DNA of 64,000 nucleotides from JBNKHH01 sp050290245 (GTDB lineage Bacteria > Pseudomonadota > Alphaproteobacteria > Rhodobacterales > Rhodobacteraceae). Location of the stretch: assembly GCA_050290245.1 (NCBI GenBank), contig JBNKHH010000080.1, forward strand, positions 1 to 64,000, given 5' to 3'. The translations under genes and the position numbers were made by a program. The notes under the pieces are model-generated. The model was not told the DNA's origin. It saw nothing but the letters and a program-made list of their open reading frames with translations, and did not search any database. Below, piece by piece: positions 25,826-33,644 of the stretch (positions within the stretch are counted from its first letter, which is position 1; every line of letters begins with the position of its first letter).

Positions 25826-26516
25826 CACCCGTCCCCAGATAAGCCTCTTGCACCTCGGCATTGGCGCGGATTTCGTCGGGTGTACCGCTGGCCAGCACCT
25901 CGCCGGTTTCCAGCACGGTGATGCGGTCGGCCAGTTCCATGACCACGTTCATGTTGTGCTCGATCAAAAGGATGGTGGTTTCGCCCGCAAGCTGTTTGAT
26001 CAGCGCATTGAAGCCGGCGATTTCGCTCTCGGCCAGACCCTGCGTCGGCTCGTCCAGGATCAGAAGGCGCGGGGATTGGGCGACGCCCATGGCGATTTCC
26101 AAAAGGCGCTGGTGGCCGTAAGACAGATCTCCCGCGAGGCTTTCGGCGCGGTCAGCCAGACCGACCCGGTTGAGCGCCGCCAGAACCTTGTCGCGGTGCT
26201 GGTCGCGCAGGGCCAGCGCCAGGTTGTCGAACAGGGACAGGCGTGCATAGACCGCCGTGATCTGGAACGTATAGGCCATGCCCATCCGTATCCGTTTGTG
26301 CGCGGGCAGGGTGGTCACGTCGGTTTTATCGAACCAGACTTGGCCTTTCGTGGGGAGGATACGCCCGGCGATCATGCCGACCAGCGTGCTCTTGCCCGCG
26401 CCGTTCGGGCCGATCAGGGCGTGTACGCGGCCTGCCTCGACTGTCAGATCGACGTCGTTGACCGCTGTCAGCCCGACGAAGACCTTCGTCAGCCCTTTGG
26501 TGCGCAAAAGGCTCAT
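25812..26516 (-). CDS. livG: Branched-chain amino acid-type ABC transporter ATPase (LivG)
   Basis: The 234-residue ATPase shows Walker A GPNGAGKSTLVG, signature LSYGHQRLLEIAMG and Walker B LLILDEPTQGL. The HKRIRMGMAYTFQI segment is the usual LivG Q-loop area, although the motif following it is shorter than in LivG proteins that transport leucine. The ATG at 26516 overlaps the livM stop (ATGA); a GTG three codons earlier is possible. Confidence 0.92.
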   Translation of the reverse strand: MSLLRTKGLTKVFVGLTAVNDVDLTVEAGRVHALIGPNGAGKSTLVGMIAGRILPTKGQVWFDKTDVTTLPAHKRIRMGMAYTFQITAVYARLSLFDNLALALRDQHRDKVLAALNRVGLADRAESLAGDLSYGHQRLLEIAMGVAQSPRLLILDEPTQGLAESEIAGFNALIKQLAGETTILLIEHNMNVVMELADRITVLETGEVLASGTPDEIRANAEVQEAYLGTGDAET

Positions 26517-27457
26517 GGCAGCCACCTGAGCCAGCGTTTCCTGACTTCGCCCATGATCCCCGCGCGGGCAAAAAGCGTAAGCAAGACGAGGACCATTCCG
26601 GCGATCAGCATGTAGGCCGAAGTCAGCCCCGAGGTGTAGTCGATCAGGTAGAACATGAAGAGCGCGCCGACAAATGGGCCAATGGTCGTGCCCGCGCCAC
26701 CGAGAAGCACCCAGAGGAGCGGGAAGATCGAGTATTGCACCGAGGTGAAGGTTGCGCCGACATAGCCGAACAAGAGCGCATAGGCCGCCCCTGCCGCGCC
26801 CGAGATCGTGCCCGAGATCACCACCGCGAGGAATTTGTGCCGGAAGACGTCATAGCCCAGCATCCGGGTGCGTTCTTCATTTTCCCGCACCGCGATCAGG
26901 ACGTGGCCAAAGCGGATCTGCATCATCCGGGCGGTGATCAGCAGGGCGGCCGAAAACAGGGCCAGCGCGGCATAAAAGCGGATGTCGGGGTTCGACAGGT
27001 CCAACCCGGCGATGCTGCGCGCGCCCTGTGCGATGACAAAACCCTCGTCGCCACGCGTCCAAGTGCCAAAGAAAAGGACCGTCAGGAAGGCCGTCTGCGA
27101 GAACATCAGCGTGACGATCATGAAAGCGACGCCGATGGTTCTGAGCGCAAGGAGTGCGACCACTGCCGAGAGGGTGGCGGCCGAGACCATGCCGATTGCA
27201 AAGGCGGGCAGTGCCGGGATGCCTCCGTGCTGCATGGCAAGGCCCAGACCATACATACCGGCGCCGAAGAACATGGCGTGGCCGAGGCTGAGGAGGCCTG
27301 CATAGCCAAAAAGGACGTTGTAGCCGACCGCGTAGGTCGCCAGCACAAGGATACGCGCGAGGTTGCCCTGGTGATAGGCGGGCAGAACCAGACCCAGCAC
27401 TGCAATCAATGCGATCAGGCCAAGGTGCAGGGCGGCGGATCGGGCGGTCGGGCTCAT
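26513..27457 (-). CDS. livM: Branched-chain amino acid-type ABC transporter permease (LivM)
   Basis: The 314-residue inner-membrane permease has nine to ten hydrophobic segments. LivM-type landmarks are GYNVLFGYAGLLSLGHAMFFG-like near 45-65, IRFGHVLIAVRENEERTRMLGYDV (about 178-200) and HKFLAVVISGTISGAAGAAYA. It overlaps the genes on both sides by 4 bases. It forms the channel with LivH. Confidence 0.92.
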   Translation of the reverse strand: MSPTARSAALHLGLIALIAVLGLVLPAYHQGNLARILVLATYAVGYNVLFGYAGLLSLGHAMFFGAGMYGLGLAMQHGGIPALPAFAIGMVSAATLSAVVALLALRTIGVAFMIVTLMFSQTAFLTVLFFGTWTRGDEGFVIAQGARSIAGLDLSNPDIRFYAALALFSAALLITARMMQIRFGHVLIAVRENEERTRMLGYDVFRHKFLAVVISGTISGAAGAAYALLFGYVGATFTSVQYSIFPLLWVLLGGAGTTIGPFVGALFMFYLIDYTSGLTSAYMLIAGMVLVLLTLFARAGIMGEVRKRWLRWLP

Positions 27458-28380
27458 GCCGGCTTCTTTCCGAACAGACCCTGCGGGCGGAAAACCAGCA
27501 CGAGGGCGACCAGGAGCGTGGCGATGATCTTGGCCAGCGTCGGCGAGAAGAACACCGAGATGATCCCGTCGGACATGCCGATCAGGAGGGCGGCGAAGAT
27601 CGTGCCCCGGATCGAGCCCAGGCCACCGATGATCACGACGATAAAACTCAGCAGGAGAGGCTCACCCCCCATCAGGTAGTGCGCCTGTTGGATTGGTACG
27701 ATCAGCACCGCCGCCATGGCCGCCAGCGCGGCACCAAGACCAAAAACGAGAGCGTAGACCTTTTCCACGGGGATCGCGAAGGCCAGCGCCGTTTCGCGGT
27801 CGAGCTGGGTGGCTCGCATGATCAGTCCAAAGCGCGAGCGCGACAGGAACAGCCAGAAAGCGACGAGGATCGCAACGGCAGCGGCGATGACAAAGAGCTT
27901 GTAGGTCGTGGTCCCGAGGCCCCAGGGATAGAACAGCGACAGGCCGTTTTCCCCCCATTCGACCCAGGGCAGCGCAATGCGGCTGTTGAACGGAGGGGCG
28001 ACGGGACGGGCCTCGGGGCCGTACAGCATCAGCGCCGACTGCTGCATGATGTACAGAAGACCAATCGTGGCAACGATGGTGGATTCCGGGTCGTAATCCA
28101 GGTGTTTCAGTACCAGCCAATCCGCCGCGACGGCGACGATGCCGGCAATCAGGGGGGCTATGACCAGTGCCGCCACAAAGCCGATCGCCGGATGCGTGCC
28201 AAGGCTGGTCGCCACGAACCAGGCCAGCACGGCTCCCAGCATGTAGAATTCTCCATGGGCGACGTTGACCACGCGCATCACGCCAAAGACCAGGCTGAGG
28301 CCAAGGGCGGTCAGCGCCAGAACCGCCGCTCCGACCGCGCCTTCCAGAATGGCCAGCATCAAATGCGGTCCAAAATCCAT
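27454..28380 (-). CDS. livH: Branched-chain amino acid-type ABC transporter permease (LivH)
   Basis: The 308-residue permease has LivH landmarks: GLSLVFGVMRVVNVAHGEFYMLGA (about 27-50) and RFGLIMRATQLDRETALAFAIPVEKVYAL (about 178-206). There are about eight transmembrane segments. It follows the binding-protein gene after a 133-base gap containing a GC hairpin, a layout that favours more binding protein than permease. Confidence 0.92.
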   Translation of the reverse strand: MDFGPHLMLAILEGAVGAAVLALTALGLSLVFGVMRVVNVAHGEFYMLGAVLAWFVATSLGTHPAIGFVAALVIAPLIAGIVAVAADWLVLKHLDYDPESTIVATIGLLYIMQQSALMLYGPEARPVAPPFNSRIALPWVEWGENGLSLFYPWGLGTTTYKLFVIAAAVAILVAFWLFLSRSRFGLIMRATQLDRETALAFAIPVEKVYALVFGLGAALAAMAAVLIVPIQQAHYLMGGEPLLLSFIVVIIGGLGSIRGTIFAALLIGMSDGIISVFFSPTLAKIIATLLVALVLVFRPQGLFGKKPA

Positions 28381-28451
28381 GCCCGATCAAAGGCTCCTTG
28401 GCTTCTTGAGGCTATGCCGCCTTCTTCTGTTCAAAAACACTCTGGGCGGGT

Positions 28452-28473
28452 GCGGGGGGGCAACGCCCCCCGC
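28452..28473 (-). terminator. GC hairpin between the binding-protein gene and livH
   Basis: GCGGGGGG (28452-28459) pairs with CCCCCCGC (28466-28473) with a six-base loop. No T run is present on the minus strand. It sits 41 bases after the binding-protein stop and is probably a stability or attenuation element. Confidence 0.55.
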
Positions 28474-28513
28474 CCTGTGCGCCTGGGGCTTTGCCCTCGG
28501 CACAAGACCTGCC

Positions 28514-29794
28514 TCAGAAGCTCATCGTCGTATAGTCGACCTCGTCGGGATAAAGCGTATCCTCGATCGAGGTCGTATGGACCTTGACCAGCTTTCCGCC
28601 TTCGACCCGGCTGATATACTGTTGGCCGAAGGTCTGGTGGGTTTTACCGTTGAACAGCTTGGGCCCCTGCGGATGCTCAAAGCCTTCCGGCATCTCGGTC
28701 ATCGCCTCGACCGCCTCGATCAACGCCTGTCGGTCGCCGGGGCCGGCATAGCCCGAGGCCTCCATGGCGTTCTTGATGATATAAAGCGTTTCCCAGCAGC
28801 CGAACATGTGAGCATAGGTCGATACATCCTTGGAATCGCTGACAGATGCGCCGTTGGCATCAACACCGACAGCGGCGCGGAAAGCCTTGTCGTACTCGCT
28901 CTGGTCGGCCTGCGCGTAGCGCGTGTTGCCCTCCCAGAAATAGGTGCCGTCAAGGAACTCGAGGCCCGGCGAGGCCAGGTCGACCGCTTCGAGGCTGTCG
29001 ATGAAGCCGAAGAGTTCGGGTCGCGAGGGGCCGAAGAATTCGCCCAGTTCCTTTACGAACGTCAGGACGGCCGGGCCGACCATGACGTGGTAGAGCACTT
29101 CGGTGTCGCGCGGGATCTGCGGGAAATACTTGGTGAAGGAGGTTTCAGTTGGCGGGATAGCGATATGCGCCAGGACCTCGCCGCCCTGGGCCTCGATCGC
29201 GGCGGTAAAGTAATCGCGGTGATCGTGTCCGAAGGCAAAGTCGGGGAAGATCATGGTGACCTTCTTGCCGAGGGTCTCGCTGACATAGGGCGCCATGGCC
29301 TGAACCTGGCTTTTCACGTCGGTGATGCCGGGTTGCAGCGTATAGCGATTCAGCGCGCCGGAGGCGACGTGGTGGCCTTCCGAGACGACGAAATAGGGGA
29401 TCTTCAACTCGCCCGCAGCCGGGGCCGAGCCATAGACCACGTGGGAAAACAGCGTGCCGAACGCCACGTCACAGCCATGCTGGTTGGCGAATTTCTCTAC
29501 GACCTCGGCGCCGCGCTTGGGATCGGTGCCGTCATCCTCGGCGACGATTTCCAGGGGTCGACCGTTGATGCCGCCGGCTGCGTTGATCGCGGCAGCGGCG
29601 GCGTCGGTGGTGCGACCGTACCAGCGGCCGTAGGCGGCGCCTATTCCGGTCTGGTGCTGTTGGAAACCGATGCGGATCGGCTCAGACGACTGGGCCTGCG
29701 CAAAGCGCGACACCAGCGGTGTCGTGGCCAGAAGGCCGCCAGCGGCGGCGCCCTTCAGCAGTGTGCGGCGGCTTGTGAGAAGTTGCTTGGGCAT
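28514..29794 (-). CDS. ABC transporter substrate-binding protein, probable Tat export
   Basis: The 426-residue periplasmic protein of the urea/amide/branched-chain (Peripla_BP_6-like) group starts at 29794 with AGGAGAG upstream. The leader has a twin-arginine motif (SRRTLLKG) before a hydrophobic core and an AQAQ-type cleavage region. Features such as GAAYGRWYGRTTDAAAAAINAAGGI and TLFSHVVYGSAPAAGELKIPYF match the amide/urea-binding subset. It is the first gene of the SBP-livHMGF operon and has a palindromic operator 59 bases upstream, related to the marR site. The ligand may be the heterocycle degraded by the neighbouring enzymes (inference). Confidence 0.88.
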   Translation of the reverse strand: MPKQLLTSRRTLLKGAAAGGLLATTPLVSRFAQAQSSEPIRIGFQQHQTGIGAAYGRWYGRTTDAAAAAINAAGGINGRPLEIVAEDDGTDPKRGAEVVEKFANQHGCDVAFGTLFSHVVYGSAPAAGELKIPYFVVSEGHHVASGALNRYTLQPGITDVKSQVQAMAPYVSETLGKKVTMIFPDFAFGHDHRDYFTAAIEAQGGEVLAHIAIPPTETSFTKYFPQIPRDTEVLYHVMVGPAVLTFVKELGEFFGPSRPELFGFIDSLEAVDLASPGLEFLDGTYFWEGNTRYAQADQSEYDKAFRAAVGVDANGASVSDSKDVSTYAHMFGCWETLYIIKNAMEASGYAGPGDRQALIEAVEAMTEMPEGFEHPQGPKLFNGKTHQTFGQQYISRVEGGKLVKVHTTSIEDTLYPDEVDYTTMSF

Positions 29795-29852
29795 CCCGAC
29801 TCTCCTGTTGGCTGCGTCTTTGTGGGACGCGTTTATGATAGCGGAATGTTGT

Positions 29853-29866
29853 TTGCATACATGCAA
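29853..29866. promoter_or_regulatory. Palindromic operator upstream of the ABC binding-protein gene
   Basis: TTGCATACATGCAA is a perfect 6-2-6 inverted repeat located 58 bases upstream of the binding-protein start at 29794. Preceded by GTT, it shares the pattern GTTTG(T/C)ATAC with the marR-hydroxylase operator read on the minus strand. It is a probable site of the local MarR regulator. Confidence 0.55.
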
Positions 29867-29920
29867 TATGTCCAGATTCTTCTGGTCCGCATTCTCAGTA
29901 TGCCGATTTTTTCAGCCAGT

Positions 29921-31303
29921 TCACGCCCCTTTCGGCGCGGCCAACAGCCAAAGACCAAGAAACGTATATGCGATCATGAAGAGCGAGAGAGGCAGGGTTG
30001 CGCGGGAGGCGCGGGCGTTGTCGCCGAACAAGTCCTGCGCGATCCGGTGCGACAGCAGCACCGACCAGACATGGCCAAGGACGACCAACCCGGCCTGGCT
30101 GAGCCAGATTGCGCGGACCCAGTCCAAGTGGTTGAAAAAACCGGTTGTGACGTGGAAGGGTTCGATGCCGAAAAGGTCCGCGCCGATGTCGAGCGGGTCG
30201 TTGAATGCCGCCAACGTGTGCTGGATGTTCACCAGAAAGGACGTCAGATAGTGGCTCAGGTGATAAACCAGTGCGATCGGCAGGATCGTCAGGGCCAGCC
30301 GCCCGAATGCGGTCGGAAAAGCGACATCAGTCCCGGCAAGGAACAAGCCCGCCCGTACCGTCATGGCAAAGACCGCGATCAAAAGGGCAATGGCTGCGCC
30401 AAGGCCGACCAGCGTTTCGCCGATCACCGCCGAGCGGCCGGGAAACTCAAGCGGGTTCACTCCAATCTGCGCCAGCCACCAGAAGGTCTCGTTGATCCCG
30501 TCAAAACTACCCACGGCCAGCAGGGTAAGGGCAAAGACACCCGCGCCCGCGATCTCGGGCGCGGCCACGACCTGCCAGCCCGGACCGCCAAGCCCGGCCG
30601 GGGCGCCCGGTTTCCATGGAGCGAGCCGGGCATAGGTAGTCATGATTGCGTGCCCAAGTTCGAAATGGCGCAGCCAGGCAGGGCCGAAGACCAGCAGTCC
30701 GATCATGGTCAGGCACCAGTAGACGGCGACAGCGATGGCCAGCCGCGCGGGGTCGTCCGGTGCGATATCCGCCAGAAGGAATGCGGCGAACGCCAAAAGC
30801 AGGATCCACGCAGGCCAAAGCCCCAGCTGTTCTGGCAGGGGGCGTTGCTTCCACTTCGGTGCGATCAGCCGATAAAGCCCGGTCCACGGGTTCGTCCAGG
30901 CCCAAAGGTTGCCCATGAACCCGGACAGGCTGACCAGCCCGATCCAGCCCAGCGTCCAGAAACTGAGCGGAAGAATGTTCTCAAGCGGTCCATGCGGACC
31001 GGCCAGCCCGATTGCGACAAGGGCGGCCAGAAAAACGAAGGAGCCGACGCTCGTGGCGATGGTCAGCCATTCGGGAGGGCGAATGCCCCTCTGGATGCGC
31101 CAGGCGAATAGCCGTTCGATCAGCCGAGCGGGCAGGGCGAAAAGTGCCACGACGGTAAGGGCCACCACTGCGGCGCCGGAGAAGATATAAACATCGGTCG
31201 GCAGCAGCAGGACGAACCCCTGCTCGGAAACATGGGCCTGGGCCGCCGCAGGCCAGAGTATCAGGGCGAACAAAGCGATGCGAAGAGCCATGCCGTCAGT
31301 CAT
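29921..31303 (-). CDS. Polytopic membrane protein of unknown function
   Basis: The 460-residue protein has an N-terminal signal-like segment (LILWPAAAQA/HVSEQG) and about ten hydrophobic helices. Histidines recur in late helices (YHLSHYLTSF, NIQHTL, VVLGHVWSVLLSH), and two long stretches carry NPWTG and PGWQVVAAPEI. I do not recognise a family with confidence. The start may be 31303 or 31291. It diverges from hyuA and lies upstream of the ABC binding-protein gene, so it is flanked by members of the proposed heterocycle regulon. It might be a membrane enzyme, electron-transfer protein or exporter. Confidence 0.75.
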   Translation of the reverse strand: MTDGMALRIALFALILWPAAAQAHVSEQGFVLLLPTDVYIFSGAAVVALTVVALFALPARLIERLFAWRIQRGIRPPEWLTIATSVGSFVFLAALVAIGLAGPHGPLENILPLSFWTLGWIGLVSLSGFMGNLWAWTNPWTGLYRLIAPKWKQRPLPEQLGLWPAWILLLAFAAFLLADIAPDDPARLAIAVAVYWCLTMIGLLVFGPAWLRHFELGHAIMTTYARLAPWKPGAPAGLGGPGWQVVAAPEIAGAGVFALTLLAVGSFDGINETFWWLAQIGVNPLEFPGRSAVIGETLVGLGAAIALLIAVFAMTVRAGLFLAGTDVAFPTAFGRLALTILPIALVYHLSHYLTSFLVNIQHTLAAFNDPLDIGADLFGIEPFHVTTGFFNHLDWVRAIWLSQAGLVVLGHVWSVLLSHRIAQDLFGDNARASRATLPLSLFMIAYTFLGLWLLAAPKGA

Positions 31304-31573
31304 TCAAAACCGCAGGGCAAAAGCAAGCGCATCGAGCCGACGCGGTCTGAATCCATTTACGCTTTGGTAACGGACTGATGCGAATGGTGCGGCTGGTCGC
31401 TCGAGCTCTGAACCATGCATCGACGGAAAGCCGACGTAAAAAATGACAGCCGAATCCTGCGATTAACGGGGGAAACGCCCGTATTTGCCTGCATCGCGCA
31501 AATCCGGATTTGCGGCCATACCCAAGGCTGCCACCGTGAGACCTATTGACAGCGAAAGAGATGCTGACGTTTT

Positions 31574-31589
31574 ATTCGTATACAAGCAA
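31574..31589. promoter_or_regulatory. GTATAC-centred operator upstream of hyuA
   Basis: ATTCGTATACAAGCAA lies just before the likely hyuA start at 31602. Its core (31578-31585) reads TTGTATAC on the minus strand, identical to the marR site core, though the palindrome arms are weaker here. Confidence 0.5.
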
Positions 31590-31601
31590 TCAGCGCGGGC
31601 G

Positions 31602-33644
31602 GTGCAAGTGTCAGGCGGAAGGATAATCGGAGTCGATGTCGGGGGAACCTTCACCGACCTGGTTATGGTAGATCGTGATACCGGGGCGCTAAAGATCGCC
31701 AAGACACCGACCACATTGGAAAATCAGGCCTTTGGTGTCTTGAATGCATTGGAACAGGCCGCGGTCGCTCTGCCCGAGGTCGACCTGATCGTCCATGGCA
31801 CAACCACGACAACCAATGCGGTGTTGGAGCGCAAGCTGTCTCGTACCGGCCTGATCACCACCAGAGGGTTTCGCGATGTCCTTGAGCTTGGCCGCCGCAC
31901 GCGGCCGCACCCCTATGGCATGAAGGGTGAATTCAGACCGGTCATTCCCCGCGACCTGCGCATCGAGGTGCCCGAGCGCATGGACGCCTCGGGCGAGGTT
32001 CTGACCCCGCTCAGCGAACCGGCCATGCTTGCAGCCGTCAGCGAGCTTTTGGAGAAGGGATGCGAGTCGCTGGTGATCCATTTTCTCCACGCCTATGCTA
32101 ATCCCGATCATGAAATCCAGGCGGCCCAGATTGCGGCGCGGCTTTGGCCAAACGACTATATCACCATGGGTCACAGCCTGTTGTCCGAAACCCGCGAGTT
32201 CGAACGCGGCGTCACCGCTGCCGTCAACGCCAGCGTTCAGCCCCTGCTTGAGCGCTATGTGGCGCGGCTGAGCAACGAGTTGGAAACAAAAGGCTATCGC
32301 GGCGATGTTCTGGTGATGAACGGCAACGGTGGCATGGTTTCGTCACGCCTTGTTGCACGCGAGGCCGCAAAGACCGTCATGTCCGGCCCGGCCTCGGGCG
32401 TCATGGCTGCGGCATATACCGGGCGGCTGTCGGGGCACCAGAACCTTCTGACCTACGACATGGGCGGCACCTCGACTGACGTGGCGTTGATCCGGGGTGG
32501 TCACCCGCCGGTGTCCAACGAGATCGAAATCGAATATGCCATGCCGATCCACGTCCCCATGGTGGATGTGCGCACCGTCGGGGCTGGGGGCGGTTCGATC
32601 GCCAAGGTGACCCCCGCAGGTCTTCTGGAAATCGGCCCCGAAAGCGCGGGCGCAGATCCGGGACCGATCTGCTATGGCAGGGGCGGTGCCAAGCCCACGA
32701 TCTCGGACGCAAATATGCTTCTGGGGCGGTTGAACCCGGCCAAACTGGCCGTCACCGGAGGCGCCAGCCGGGAGGCCATTTCCGAGGTCTTTGCGCGCGA
32801 GCTTGGTGATCCCCTGGGAGTCGATGCACTTGGAGCCGCAGAAGCGGTGATCCGCGTGGCCAACGCCAAGATGGCAGGCGCGATCCGCATGGTGTCCCTT
32901 TCGCTTGGCGCTGATCCGCGTGACTTTGCCCTTTTCGCGTTTGGCGGGGCCGGCCCGCTCCATGCTGGCGCCCTGGCCAGGGAATTGGGTGTGCCGCGGG
33001 TTCTGGTCCCGGCGCGTCCCGGTATCACGAACGCACTTGGTTGCGTGGTGGCCGATCTGCGTCACGACTATGTCCGCACGATCAACCAGCCGCTGGACAG
33101 CACCGATTTTGAACAACTGCACCAAGTGTTCGCCGAACAGATCGCTGCGGGTGAGCTCGCTCTGGCGAAGGAAAGCATAACGGTCCAAGACGTTCAGAAA
33201 ACCTATAGTGTCGACATGCAATTCATGGGGCAAAGCCATGTCGTTCGCGTTCCGCTCGACACACCGACACCGACGCGGGACGAATTGAAAAAACGCTTTG
33301 ACAAAGTCTATTGGGACCGGTTCCGCGTCGAGCTCGAGACGATCCAGGCGCGGATCGTGAATGTGAATTGTTCCGTTATCGGCCTGTCCGATCCTGTCGA
33401 CCTGTCGATCCTGATTGACAGCGACACGCGGCAGAAGGTCGCCCGGCCGACCGGGCGCCGGTCTGTCATTTTCGATGGCAAGTCGCACGATACACCCATC
33501 TTCTGGCGAGACAGCCTGCCGGTTGACGCAGAGATCGAAGGGCCGGCGGTGATCGAGCAGATGGATACGACGATCCTCGTCGAGCCGGGCGTCACGGCGC
33601 GCGGGGACGAATTTGGCAACCTGGTGCTGGAGTTTCAGTCATGA
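31602..33644 (+). CDS. hyuA: Hydantoinase/oxoprolinase family protein, HyuA subunit
   Basis: This protein of about 680 residues belongs to the ATP-dependent hydantoinase/5-oxoprolinase/acetone carboxylase alpha group. The nucleotide-binding loop GVDVGGTFTDLV is at the N-terminus, followed by VHGTTTTTNAVLERK, the second phosphate motif YDMGGTSTDVALI (about 285-297) and FGGAGPLHAGAL (about 448-459). The start is uncertain: a GTG at 31602 or 31608 gives the usual N-terminus, and no upstream ATG is in frame. The gene overlaps hyuB by 4 bases. Such pairs open cyclic amides with ATP; the ring here is unknown but the regulon suggests a heterocycle-derived lactam or imide. Confidence 0.88.
   Translation: MQVSGGRIIGVDVGGTFTDLVMVDRDTGALKIAKTPTTLENQAFGVLNALEQAAVALPEVDLIVHGTTTTTNAVLERKLSRTGLITTRGFRDVLELGRRTRPHPYGMKGEFRPVIPRDLRIEVPERMDASGEVLTPLSEPAMLAAVSELLEKGCESLVIHFLHAYANPDHEIQAAQIAARLWPNDYITMGHSLLSETREFERGVTAAVNASVQPLLERYVARLSNELETKGYRGDVLVMNGNGGMVSSRLVAREAAKTVMSGPASGVMAAAYTGRLSGHQNLLTYDMGGTSTDVALIRGGHPPVSNEIEIEYAMPIHVPMVDVRTVGAGGGSIAKVTPAGLLEIGPESAGADPGPICYGRGGAKPTISDANMLLGRLNPAKLAVTGGASREAISEVFARELGDPLGVDALGAAEAVIRVANAKMAGAIRMVSLSLGADPRDFALFAFGGAGPLHAGALARELGVPRVLVPARPGITNALGCVVADLRHDYVRTINQPLDSTDFEQLHQVFAEQIAAGELALAKESITVQDVQKTYSVDMQFMGQSHVVRVPLDTPTPTRDELKKRFDKVYWDRFRVELETIQARIVNVNCSVIGLSDPVDLSILIDSDTRQKVARPTGRRSVIFDGKSHDTPIFWRDSLPVDAEIEGPAVIEQMDTTILVEPGVTARGDEFGNLVLEFQS

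Noticed and set aside
28265..31111. A 948-codon plus-strand open frame opposite the Liv-type binding protein and membrane protein
   Set aside because: Low-complexity Arg/Gly-rich translation without domains; it mirrors two real minus-strand genes.
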